A stretch of DNA of 64,000 nucleotides, taken from contig JAUXWQ010000062.1 in the NCBI GenBank assembly GCA_030680235.1, positions 1-64,000 of the forward strand. Direction: 5' to 3'. The translations under genes were made by a program, and so were the position numbers. Below the pieces are notes generated by a model that was given only the letters and a program-made list of their open reading frames with translations, did not search any database and was not told the origin of the DNA. This document shows, piece after piece, positions 8,163 through 15,381 of this stretch. Numbering within the stretch: the first letter of the stretch is position 1; every line of letters starts with the position of its first letter. This DNA is from Coxiellaceae bacterium. GTDB lineage: Bacteria > Pseudomonadota > Gammaproteobacteria > Coxiellales > Coxiellaceae.

Positions 8163-8238
8163 TACGCGCACCCTGCCGGGTGCGCTACTGAAGCGTCTAC
8201 GTAGATCCTTCAGTAGCGCATGCGGAAGCATGCGCGTA
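8163..8238. repeat. Family F palindrome overlapping the sufD 3' end
   Basis: The two halves are TACGCGCACC...GGTGCGCTACTGAAG and CTTCAGTAGCGCATGCGG...GCATGCGCGTA, around the centre CTACGTAG. The sufD stop (8197-8199) lies in the centre, so the last 13 residues of SufD (AHASACATEGST and one before) come from the right half. Related sequence recurs at 37813-37860 and 53806-53850. Confidence 0.8.
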
Positions 8239-8829
8239 AATTTCATCCGCAAAAGCTTGAATTAATAATGCACGCGCTTCAGATTCTGGTATACCACGCG
8301 ACTGCAAATAAAATAACGCATTCACATCCAAGCAACCTACCGTTGCACCATGCGAACACTGCACATCATCCGCATAAATTTCTAAGAACGGTTTTGTCGT
8401 AATTTCAGCGGCGTTTGATAATAATAAGTTTTTATTCGATAAGTGTGCACTTGTTTTTTGCGCATCTTTTGCAACAATAATCCTGCCCTCAAAGTCGGCT
8501 TTCGCAGCATCCGCTAAAATGCCTTTCCAGACTTGTCGGCTAGTACAATGTGGTACAGCATGATTCATAGTAGTATGGATTTTTAACGATTGCTTCTCTT
8601 GCATTTGATACAAACCATAAATCACGACTTCAGCACCTGGCTCAAGAAAATTAACGATAATAGTTTGCTCTGAAAATAAAGGAGATTGATTGATCACATA
8701 CACGGTTATTGTATTATCACGAGCAGGCGTAATTGTCAGTGTCTGATCACTTAAAGATATTGCTTCCGAAAAATTGGCAGTTAATTCACCGTTTTTTAGG
8801 AATACTGTTTTTGTCTGTAATGATGCCAT
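8197..8829 (-). CDS. sufD: Short SufD, Fe-S assembly scaffold subunit
   Basis: A 210-residue protein with the SufBD beta-helix core and the conserved CSHGATVGCLDVNALFYLQSRGI-type C-terminal region containing the family histidine. E. coli SufD has about 420 residues, so the N-terminal half is missing here. The start lies only 14 bases after the sufC stop, so nothing has been lost by a visible frameshift. The last residues are repeat-encoded (family F). It should pair with SufB and SufC in the SufBC2D scaffold complex; whether the short form still does so is unknown. Confidence 0.85.
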   Translation of the reverse strand: MASLQTKTVFLKNGELTANFSEAISLSDQTLTITPARDNTITVYVINQSPLFSEQTIIVNFLEPGAEVVIYGLYQMQEKQSLKIHTTMNHAVPHCTSRQVWKGILADAAKADFEGRIIVAKDAQKTSAHLSNKNLLLSNAAEITTKPFLEIYADDVQCSHGATVGCLDVNALFYLQSRGIPESEARALLIQAFADEIYAHASACATEGST

Positions 8830-8843
8830 TTAATAATTGCTCG

Positions 8844-9581
8844 CTATATCAAATTCTCATAACCACTTTTTTCGATTTCAAGCGCTAATGTTTTATCACC
8901 AGATTTCACAATTTTGCCATGCATTAAAATATGGACAAAATCGGGTTCAATATAATTCAATAAACGTTGATAGTGTGTAATGAGCAAAATGCCACGCTCA
9001 GCATTTCTCACTTGATTCACACCCCCCGCAACAATTCTGAGGGCATCCACATCCAAACCAGAATCCGTTTCATCCAATACACATAATTTAGGCTGCAACA
9101 ACAACATTTGCAGAATCTCATTTCGCTTTTTTTCACCACCAGAAAAGCCTGCATTCACAGCACGCTTTAAAAATTTCTCATCCATACCCACATCATTTAA
9201 ATGATTTTTGATGAGCGTCATAAATTCAAAGGCATCGAGTGGATTTTCACCGCGCGCTTTTCGAATCGCATTTAAGGCTGTCTTTAAAAAATAGGAATTA
9301 TTCACACCAGCGATCTCAACGGGATATTGCATTGCAAGAAAAATACCGATGGCAGCGCGTTCTTCAGGTATCATCGATAAAATACTATTGCCAAAAAATA
9401 AAATATCACCTTGTGTTACGGTGTAACCATCACGTCCTGCCAAAATATTCGACAAAGTTGTTTTACCAGAGCCATTAGGGCCCATGATAGCGTGGACTTC
9501 ACCCGCATTAATAGTGAGGTTGATACCTTTTAAAATTTCAGTGTTATTAATACTGACGTGTAAATTTTTAATTGTTAACAT
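8844..9581 (-). CDS. sufC: Fe-S assembly ATPase SufC
   Basis: A 245-residue ABC-type ATPase without membrane parts. It shows Walker [14 protein letters not shown]-loop region [11 protein letters not shown], signature [11 protein letters not shown], and Walker [17 protein letters not shown], all typical of SufC. It drives conformational change of the SufBCD scaffold during cluster assembly. It sits between sufB and sufD. A strong family A hairpin separates it from sufB. Confidence 0.97.
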   Translation of the reverse strand: MLTIKNLHVSINNTEILKGINLTINAGEVHAIMGPNGSGKTTLSNILAGRDGYTVTQGDILFFGNSILSMIPEERAAIGIFLAMQYPVEIAGVNNSYFLKTALNAIRKARGENPLDAFEFMTLIKNHLNDVGMDEKFLKRAVNAGFSGGEKKRNEILQMLLLQPKLCVLDETDSGLDVDALRIVAGGVNQVRNAERGILLITHYQRLLNYIEPDFVHILMHGKIVKSGDKTLALEIEKSGYENLI

Positions 9582-9595
9582 ACTGCCTCTTTAAT

Positions 9596-9652
9596 GTGAC
9601 TGTGACTGTGTCAGAGGTTCGATCTAGTAGATTGAACCTCTGACACAGCCAC
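9596..9652. repeat. Family A hairpin, sufB-sufC gap
   Basis: The arms GTGACTGTGTCAGAGGTTC (9602-9620) and GAACCTCTGACACAGCCAC (9634-9652) pair with one mismatch, and the GATCTAGTAGATT centre is also nearly symmetric, giving an almost complete 51-base palindrome. It is the most compact full example of family A. It ends six bases from the sufB stop codon. Confidence 0.92.
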
Positions 9653-9657
9653 CTAAT

Positions 9658-11097
9658 TCACCCTACCGCCCCTTCTAAACTCACAGCCAATAACTTCTGT
9701 GCTTCGACAGCAAATTCCATCGGCAATTCCTGAAAAACGGTTTTACAAAATCCATTTACAATCATCGACACCGCATCTTCTTGCGAAATTCCACGCGATC
9801 GACAATAAAATAATTGGTCTTCGCTGATTTTTGATGTCGTTGCTTCATGCTCCACTTGCGCAGATTTATTTTTCACCTCGATATAAGGGAAGGTATGCGC
9901 TCCGCACTGATCACCAATAAGTAACGAATCACATTGACTATAGTTACGCGCATTTTCTGCCAACGGCGTCATACGCACCAAACCACGATAGGTATTTTGC
10001 GCATATCCTGCGGAAATGCCTTTGGAAATAATCGTGCTTTTTGTGTTTTTTCCAATATGAATCATTTTCGTGCCGGTATCGGCTTGTTGATAATGATTGG
10101 TTAACGCGACTGAATAAAACTCACCGACAGCGTCATTTCCACGCAACACAACACTCGGATATTTCCAGGTAATCGCAGAACCCGTTTCAATTTGCGTCCA
10201 TGAAATTTTGGAATGATCCCCTAAACAAACACCGCGCTTCGTCACAAAATTATAAATACCACCACGACCTTCTTCATCGCCAGGATACCAATTTTGCACA
10301 GTCGAATACTTAATTTGTGCATTTTTATGGGCAACCAATTCAACCACCGCAGCGTGTAATTGATTTTCATCACGCTTTGGTGCGGTGCATCCTTCCAAAT
10401 AACTCACATAACTATCATCATCAGCAATAATTAAGGTACGTTCAAATTGCCCTGTATTTGCGGCATTAATACGAAAATACGTAGACAGTTCCATCGGACA
10501 ACGCACCCCCTTTGGAATGTAAACAAACGAGCCATCTGTAAATACTGCAGAGTTGAGTGTCGCGAAAAAATTATCCCGATAAGGCACAACAGAACCTAAA
10601 TATTTTTCGATTAGCAGAGGATGCTTTTGCACCGCTTCTGAAAATGAACAAAAAATCACACCCGCTTCGTGTAATTTTGCTTTGAATGTCGTTGCGACCG
10701 AAACACTGTCAAACACCGCATCCACAGCAACACCCGCAAGTGCTGCGCGCTCATGCAAAGGCACACCTAATTTTTCATAGGTTTCTAATAACTTTGGATC
10801 AACCTCATCCATGCTTTTTAATAATTTTTTCTTCGGTGCTGCAAAATAACTGATGGCTTGATAGTCAATGGGTTCTATTTTTAAATGCTGCCAATTCGGC
10901 ATTTTCATAGTCAACCAATGACGATAAGCCTTTAAACGAAAATTAAGCAAGAACTCAGGTTCATTTTTTTTCGCTGAAATAAGACGTATAACGTCCTCAT
11001 TTAAGCCCGGCGGCATCGTTTCCATTTCAATATCAGTAACAAAGCCTGGCGTATAGGGCTTTTTAAGTGATTCTTTAATCTGTGATTTTGTGTTCAT
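9658..11097 (-). CDS. sufB: Fe-S assembly scaffold SufB
   Basis: About 479 residues from the ATG at 11097. The frame could also open at a TTG three codons earlier. Typical SufB segments are present: [61 protein letters not shown], and the C-terminal SISED-type region [15 protein letters not shown]. SufB builds the nascent cluster with SufC and SufD. It is the first gene of sufBCDSU. No SufR or IscR gene lies next to it, and no clear operator can be named in the 115-base divergent gap to csiV. Confidence 0.97.
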   Translation of the reverse strand: MNTKSQIKESLKKPYTPGFVTDIEMETMPPGLNEDVIRLISAKKNEPEFLLNFRLKAYRHWLTMKMPNWQHLKIEPIDYQAISYFAAPKKKLLKSMDEVDPKLLETYEKLGVPLHERAALAGVAVDAVFDSVSVATTFKAKLHEAGVIFCSFSEAVQKHPLLIEKYLGSVVPYRDNFFATLNSAVFTDGSFVYIPKGVRCPMELSTYFRINAANTGQFERTLIIADDDSYVSYLEGCTAPKRDENQLHAAVVELVAHKNAQIKYSTVQNWYPGDEEGRGGIYNFVTKRGVCLGDHSKISWTQIETGSAITWKYPSVVLRGNDAVGEFYSVALTNHYQQADTGTKMIHIGKNTKSTIISKGISAGYAQNTYRGLVRMTPLAENARNYSQCDSLLIGDQCGAHTFPYIEVKNKSAQVEHEATTSKISEDQLFYCRSRGISQEDAVSMIVNGFCKTVFQELPMEFAVEAQKLLAVSLEGAVG

Positions 11098-11212
11098 TTC
11101 AGTCAATTAGTGGCTAGTGAATCGCGATAGTACTTTACCACTTCCCTAGAATATTGTCGCGGAGTAGACTAACTATTTGGGTTATTAGGACTCATTTTAA
11201 AGGTTTCTTCCT

Positions 11213-11773
11213 ATGACAATGCTAAAACGATTTGTTTTTTCGACAATGCTTGCGCTTTTTTCAGCGACTGTCTTTGCAGCGCCAAGAACTTATAATGTCC
11301 AGGTCATTGTATTTTCACATTTAACCGCACAAACGCTTGCCGGGGAACAATGGCCCGTGATTTCACCACCTACGGTTAATGCCCCTACCCCCTCACACAG
11401 CGCAACTGCATTACAAGCAGAAGCAAATACGCTGCGCAAAAACCCGGAATATCAAGTGCTATTTAGCGGATCCTGGATTCAAACATGGAACAATGATTCT
11501 GGGACAATCACACTACCACTCTCAAATGGCAACAACTTACAGGGCACAATGACCGTGACCCTTGGCCATTATTTTGATATTCACACCAATTTGTTCTTTA
11601 CACAACCGATTAACCTGCTGCAACGAATCGACACATCTGGCTATTTTAGCCAATTGTCACAATCAGATTTTACGTTTGCTCTATCACAAGATCGTCGCAT
11701 GAAAAGCGGTGAATTAAATTACCTCGGCAATCCAGTCATGGGCGTGCTAATCAAAATCCTGAAAAATGGGTAG
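11213..11773 (+). CDS. csiV: CsiV-like periplasmic protein
   Basis: A 186-residue protein with a signal peptide (about residues 1-22, ending TVFAA). It then has the YNVQVIVFSHLTAQTLAGEQWP segment typical of the CsiV family. CsiV binds peptidoglycan and was described in Vibrio as needed for resistance to D-amino acids. Beta-rich sequence follows, with no membrane segment. It diverges from sufB and stands alone. The family call rests on the N-terminal motif and size; the function in this organism is inferred. Confidence 0.7.
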   Translation: MTMLKRFVFSTMLALFSATVFAAPRTYNVQVIVFSHLTAQTLAGEQWPVISPPTVNAPTPSHSATALQAEANTLRKNPEYQVLFSGSWIQTWNNDSGTITLPLSNGNNLQGTMTVTLGHYFDIHTNLFFTQPINLLQRIDTSGYFSQLSQSDFTFALSQDRRMKSGELNYLGNPVMGVLIKILKNG

Positions 11774-11811
11774 CAGCGAGTGATCTACAGAGAGGCCATG
11801 AATCGACACTG

Positions 11812-12276
11812 CTACACAAAGCCCACCCTGCTAGTCCTCTGTTCTCGCAGCAATTCATTTTCAGCATTTTCAATTGCCGCGATAAAATAAACCTGAAAAC
11901 GTACCTCTGCATAAATCCTAAGCAGATCCCCAGGCTTGAATGCTTTCAATGATTGCAATTCAATCAAGTCAATTTTTTCAACGACAGCACAAGCAATCAG
12001 TCCCCGTATTTTATCAATATTGTGCGATTGAATAGCGCGCGATGCTAACTTTGCTAAAAACAACTGCTGTTGAAGACCTGTAATTTCAGTTGTTATCTCT
12101 GCCATTTCAGAGAGTATTTCCGCCTCTTTTTGTGAGAGCGCCATATTAACATTGCGCAAGATAAATCTTTTAACTTGAAGAAAACTGATTTTTAAATCTT
12201 GAAATGTGCAATTGTCATAAGGACACTTATTATTATGACCACTAAAAAATGTATGCCTATTAGGATCTTTTTTCAT
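11812..12276 (-). CDS. Orphan 154-residue protein after trmB
   Basis: Not recognised. The N-terminus holds two cysteines in NKCPYDNCTF. The middle (about residues 45-80) is a probable helical or coiled-coil stretch rich in E, L and Q (LSQKEAEILSEMAEITTEI). The C-terminal third is mixed helix ending in REQRTSRVGFV. There is no signal peptide or membrane helix. It starts 15 bases after the trmB stop on the same strand, so it is probably co-transcribed. It is not YggL, which holds this place in E. coli. Function unknown. Confidence 0.6.
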   Translation of the reverse strand: MKKDPNRHTFFSGHNNKCPYDNCTFQDLKISFLQVKRFILRNVNMALSQKEAEILSEMAEITTEITGLQQQLFLAKLASRAIQSHNIDKIRGLIACAVVEKIDLIELQSLKAFKPGDLLRIYAEVRFQVYFIAAIENAENELLREQRTSRVGFV

Positions 12277-12291
12277 AGCCTATTCAGTATG

Positions 12292-12981
12292 TTATATTTT
12301 TTGAAATAACAAATCCCAGACACCATGACCTAATTTCACGCCCCGTTTTTCAAACTTAGTATTCGTACGCAAATGCATTTTTGCATTATCTGCATACTGC
12401 TGATCCCCACAACAATTCTGCAATGTTGTCGCTTCAGACAAGACATGCATCATCTGTTCTGCATAATTTTCCCAATCCGTTGCGCAATGAATCACGCCGC
12501 CAGGAATTAACTTTTGAATCAATAAGGCAACAAATGTGGCATTAATAAGGCGTCTTTTGTGATGACGTTTTTTATGCCAAGGATCTGGGAAATAAATATG
12601 GATGCGTGAAAAAGTGCTGTCAAAAATATTTTCTTCTAAGACTTTCACTGCATCCTGTTGAATAACACGGATATTTTTTAACTCATGCTCAAGAATGCCC
12701 GTCATCACTGCAGCAATACCTGGCTCATGAACTTCAATACCTAAATAGTCATTGTCAGGATTCTGAAGGGCCATCGGCAATAAAGTATCCCCATGACCAA
12801 AACCAATCTCAAGAATTTTTGGCGCAGCTCGATTAAAAATAGTATCGAGATGAATGACTTCATCCGATGCTGCCACGCCAAATGTTGGCCACGCCACATC
12901 CATCGCTTGTTCAAAGCGCACAGACAAACGCCGCTGCCGACGCACAAAACTTTTGACTTCACGTAATTTGATTGTTCTCAT
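12292..12981 (-). CDS. trmB: tRNA (guanine-46-N7)-methyltransferase
   Basis: A 229-residue SAM-dependent methyltransferase that makes m7G46 in tRNA. It shows the N-terminal RQRRLSVRFEQAM segment, SAM motif ILEIGFGHGDTLLPMA, and the family signature RIHIYFPDPWHKKRHHKRRL. It diverges from mutY, and the two 5' ends are only a few bases apart. This trmB/mutY pairing is common in gammaproteobacteria. Confidence 0.96.
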   Translation of the reverse strand: MRTIKLREVKSFVRRQRRLSVRFEQAMDVAWPTFGVAASDEVIHLDTIFNRAAPKILEIGFGHGDTLLPMALQNPDNDYLGIEVHEPGIAAVMTGILEHELKNIRVIQQDAVKVLEENIFDSTFSRIHIYFPDPWHKKRHHKRRLINATFVALLIQKLIPGGVIHCATDWENYAEQMMHVLSEATTLQNCCGDQQYADNAKMHLRTNTKFEKRGVKLGHGVWDLLFQKI

Positions 12982-13011
12982 AATACAATGATCTTATCAG
13001 TGAAAAATCCA

Positions 13012-14016
13012 ATGGCAAATTTATTTTCGAAAAAATTATTAAAGTGGTATGAAACGTACGGAAGACATGACCTACCCTGGCAAAAAAATCAAACCCATTA
13101 TCGCGTCTGGATTTCAGAGATTATGCTACAACAAACTCAAGTAACGACTGTTATTCCATACTATGAACGCTTTATGAAAGACTTTCCAACGGTTGTTGCA
13201 TTGGCAAATGCCAAGGAGGATGAGGTCTTATCGCATTGGTCAGGACTCGGTTATTACGCCCGCGCACGCAACATTCATAAAACAGCACAACGAATTGTCA
13301 CCCATCATCATGGAAAGTTTCCAACCACCGTGGAAGCCATGAGCGAATTACCTGGCATTGGAAAATCCACCGCGGGTGCAATTATTTCTTTTGCACAACA
13401 AGAAAAAGCCGTCATTCTCGATGGCAATGTAAAACGCGTATTGGCACGCTATTTTGCGATTGAAAAGCCGGTTAATCAAAGCAAAACAACAGATGAAATG
13501 TGGGTGCTTGCCAATGAATTAACCCCTGAAAAAAACGCACATCATTACAATCAAGCGATTATGGATTTAGGCGCAACCCTTTGTACACGCAGCAAACCAC
13601 GCTGCACGGATTGTCCTGTCCAAAAAGAATGTGTTGCTTTTGCAAAAAATGAAGCAACACTTTACCCTATAAAAACAGTAAAAAAAGCACGTCCCACAAA
13701 AAAAACACGGATGCTGATTATTCAAAATAAACAGGGTGAAATTTTATTAATAAAACGTCCCTCAAAAGGAATCTGGGGTGGGTTGTGGAGCTTTCCAGAA
13801 AGCGACGAAAATAACTTTCAATCGCATGCCTTGAAATACTTAAATGAATTGCCACAAATAACCCATCAATTTACGCATTTTAAACTGATTATTACACCAC
13901 ATCGTTTTTCTATGACGAAAAAAATAGATGGCAATGATCTGTTTTGGTATAAACTAGGGGAGAAATTACCCGGGGGTATTGCAGCGCCAGTAACGAAAAT
14001 ATTAGCAAAATTGTAA
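13012..14016 (+). CDS. mutY: A/G-specific adenine glycosylase MutY
   Basis: Removes adenine mispaired with 8-oxoguanine. It has the family N-terminus LPWQKNQTHYRVWISEIMLQ, the helix-hairpin-helix LPGIGKSTAGAI, the catalytic aspartate region YNQAIMDLGATLC, and the four-cysteine Fe-S loop CTRSKPRCTDCPVQKEC. A C-terminal NUDIX-like domain contains GGLWSFPE. The ATG at 13012 starts MANLFSKKLLKWY and fits the family best; an ATG at 12988 adds eight residues but lies almost on the trmB start. About 334 residues. It needs an Fe-S cluster, which the nearby suf genes could supply. Confidence 0.95.
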   Translation: MANLFSKKLLKWYETYGRHDLPWQKNQTHYRVWISEIMLQQTQVTTVIPYYERFMKDFPTVVALANAKEDEVLSHWSGLGYYARARNIHKTAQRIVTHHHGKFPTTVEAMSELPGIGKSTAGAIISFAQQEKAVILDGNVKRVLARYFAIEKPVNQSKTTDEMWVLANELTPEKNAHHYNQAIMDLGATLCTRSKPRCTDCPVQKECVAFAKNEATLYPIKTVKKARPTKKTRMLIIQNKQGEILLIKRPSKGIWGGLWSFPESDENNFQSHALKYLNELPQITHQFTHFKLIITPHRFSMTKKIDGNDLFWYKLGEKLPGGIAAPVTKILAKL

Positions 14017-14017
14017 C

Positions 14018-14210
14018 TGTTCAGCCAATGGCGTCAACTTAAGCGTTTTTTGATGCGAGCTGCGCGCGGTGCAAGCGATTTTCAGGGTCAACAACCCTGA
14101 TCGATTTCCTGCAAACACTCGTTACACTCGCGCTCGCATCAAAGCACTTAATACAACGAACAATGATGTCTTTTTAAAACGCTTAAGTTGATCCCATTGA
14201 CTATTCAGCA
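14018..14210. repeat. Composite repeat: family D ends around a family B hairpin
   Basis: The outer inverted ends are TTCAGCCAATGGCGTCAACT with TAAGCGTTTT (14020-14050) and AAAACGCTTAAGTTGATCCC with ATTGACTATTCAG (14177-14208). Inside lies a family B unit (14050-14143) with TTGATGCGAGC, an internal hairpin CAGGGT-CAACA-ACCCTG, and GCTCGCATCAAA. It begins right at the mutY stop and fills the mutY-yggX gap. No coding potential is seen. Confidence 0.85.
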
Positions 14211-14246
14211 CTGTTTAAACCCGCTCATTACAAACAGGAAATCACG

Positions 14247-14510
14247 ATGACACATCCAATCCACTGCGCAAAACTGGGTATTGATACCGACGGATTATCT
14301 TCCCCTCCTTTTCCAACAGCCCTGGGCCAACGCATTTATGAGAACATCTCTGCAAAAGCCTGGGATATGTGGTTATCACACCAAACGATGTTAATTAATG
14401 AATACAAACTCAGCATGATTGACAAAAAATCACGCGATTTTTTATTGCAAGAAATGGAAAAATTTTTGTTTGGGGGTGGCGCTGAAAAACCACCAGGCTA
14501 TACAGCATAA
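14247..14510 (+). CDS. yggX: Fe(II)-trafficking protein YggX
   Basis: An 87-residue YggX-family protein. It has the N-terminal HCAKLG cysteine, [21 protein letters not shown], and the signature [15 protein letters not shown] followed by EMEKFLFGG. YggX protects Fe-S proteins from oxidative damage and handles labile iron. A good AGGAA ribosome binding site precedes the ATG. It follows mutY as in E. coli, with a composite repeat between the two. Confidence 0.95.
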   Translation: MTHPIHCAKLGIDTDGLSSPPFPTALGQRIYENISAKAWDMWLSHQTMLINEYKLSMIDKKSRDFLLQEMEKFLFGGGAEKPPGYTA

Positions 14511-14575
14511 AAACGCAAAAAATCTGTTGATCTTCAAAAACGACGTGATTATACTGTGCCCTCTTTACATCTTTA

Positions 14576-14659
14576 GCCGAGATGGCGGAATTGGTAGACG
14601 CGCCGGACTCAAAATCCGGTGATGGTGACATTGTGAGGGTTCGAGTCCCTCTCTCGGTA
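14576..14659 (+). tRNA. tRNA-Leu(CAA)
   Basis: A full cloverleaf with a long class II variable arm. The acceptor stem pairs GCCGAGA with TCTCGGT, with a G1-T72 wobble. The anticodon stem CCGGA/TCCGG encloses the loop CTCAAAA, giving anticodon CAA. The T arm contains GGTTCGAGTCC. The discriminator is A, and no CCA is encoded, unlike the other three tRNAs of this window. Confidence 0.93.
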
Positions 14660-14706
14660 AATCCTTTTTGAAATTTGAATCCTGAAAAGAAATACCTTAA
14701 CTGGGT

Positions 14707-14882
14707 ATAAATCCCCCCGGTGCTGCGCACCGACCCCCTTTTTTTAAGGGGGTGCCATTCCGCTCATTTTCACAATAAATTCAACAACAGCATGTTCTTT
14801 TCGTTTGGCAATAAAGCTGAGCGAAGCGGTTACTCGCTTTGAAAAAAGGGGGGTCGGTGCGCAGCACCGGGGGGATTTATTA
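14707..14882. repeat. Family E inverted pair downstream of tRNA-Leu
   Basis: Two inverted copies of a GC-rich unit, ATAAATCCCCCCGGTGCTGC (from 14707) and GCAGCACCGGGGGGATTTAT (to 14880), flank about 80 bases. Each holds a local hairpin, CGGTGC/GCACCG, and a C5/G5 run. The left unit also forms ACCCCCTT-TTTTT-AAGGGGGT. They may stop transcription beyond the tRNA, but no U-run terminator is clear. A single copy of this unit is found inside dnaE at 17090-17136. Confidence 0.85.
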
Positions 14883-15010
14883 CGATGCAAATCTGCACCA
14901 TTAAAAAACATCATGATCTCTTTATGATTCCACCCGAAGATATCACCAAAGTTTGGTATTTTTTTATCTTCATAATAAGCTGAATTATTAAGATTTTCTT
15001 AACTTTTTTT
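14883..15010. other. AT-rich gap with no supported gene
   Basis: Between the family E pair and the promoter region of the 100-residue orphan. It has one short frame from 14884 (MQICTIKKHHDLFMIPPEDI, 33 codons) without a ribosome binding site, so it is not called. The rest is AT-rich leader. Confidence 0.5.
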
Positions 15011-15050
15011 CTTAAGACTTTATTAAGGTTTGAGGTCTACTCTTCATAAT
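15011..15050 (+). promoter_or_regulatory. Possible PmrA-type direct repeat and -10 element
   Basis: CTTAAGACTTTATTAAGGTT at 15011-15030 has two TTAAG half-sites exactly 11 bases apart. This fits the published PmrA box of Legionella and Coxiella (cTTAATatT, two bases, cTTAATatT) at the TTAA core and the closing T of each half, with mismatches elsewhere. A CATAAT at 15045-15050 could serve as -10. The site lies about 50 bases before the ATG of the orphan gene. The match is suggestive only. Confidence 0.4.
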
Positions 15051-15077
15051 AAGCAACTAATAAACAAGGAACCCATC

Positions 15078-15380
15078 ATGCCATCCTGCCCATTTAGCCT
15101 TCGCCTTTTTCAATCAGCACCTGTCACAAAAGAAGATGTCATCGAAAGAATACGCAAACGTTATGCCGATCTTTTTAAAAAAGACGGGGAATTTGATCAA
15201 CGCGCTGCAGCAACGGTTGCACAAAATTACTTAGAAAGCATCGCTTCAATGAATGAACGCGTTAAAGGCCTGCCTCGATTCTCCCCCCTACCAACAACCA
15301 AGATTCATGAAGAATTTTTACAAACTCAAATTCCAGATTTCTTCAGCACAAGCAATAATAAGGTCTGTTTTATGGGTTAA
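15078..15380 (+). CDS. Orphan 100-residue protein behind a possible PmrA box
   Basis: Not recognised. The ATG at 15078 has AAGGA eight bases upstream; a longer frame from 15030 lacks support. The protein MPSCPFSLRLFQS... has a charged helical middle (VIERIRKRYADLFKKDGEFD), a second helix (NYLESIASMNERV) and ends NNKVCFMG. There is no signal peptide or membrane helix. It converges with dnaE, whose stop lies two bases away. The possible PmrA-type site, small size and lack of relatives I know make a secreted-effector candidate, but that is inference. Confidence 0.6.
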   Translation: MPSCPFSLRLFQSAPVTKEDVIERIRKRYADLFKKDGEFDQRAAATVAQNYLESIASMNERVKGLPRFSPLPTTKIHEEFLQTQIPDFFSTSNNKVCFMG

Positions 15381-15381
15381 G

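Noticed and set aside
14410-14730. Minus-strand frame of 106 codons after yggX
   Set aside because: It runs across tRNA-Leu and the yggX 3' end and resembles no protein.
14733-14753. Terminator ACCCCCTT-TTTTT-AAGGGGGT after tRNA-Leu
   Set aside because: No T-run follows the stem on either strand, and the stem is part of the family E repeat.
15363-15380. CaaX-like end (CFMG) on the 100-residue orphan
   Set aside because: Glycine is not a usual last residue for prenyl transfer, so the match was not claimed.
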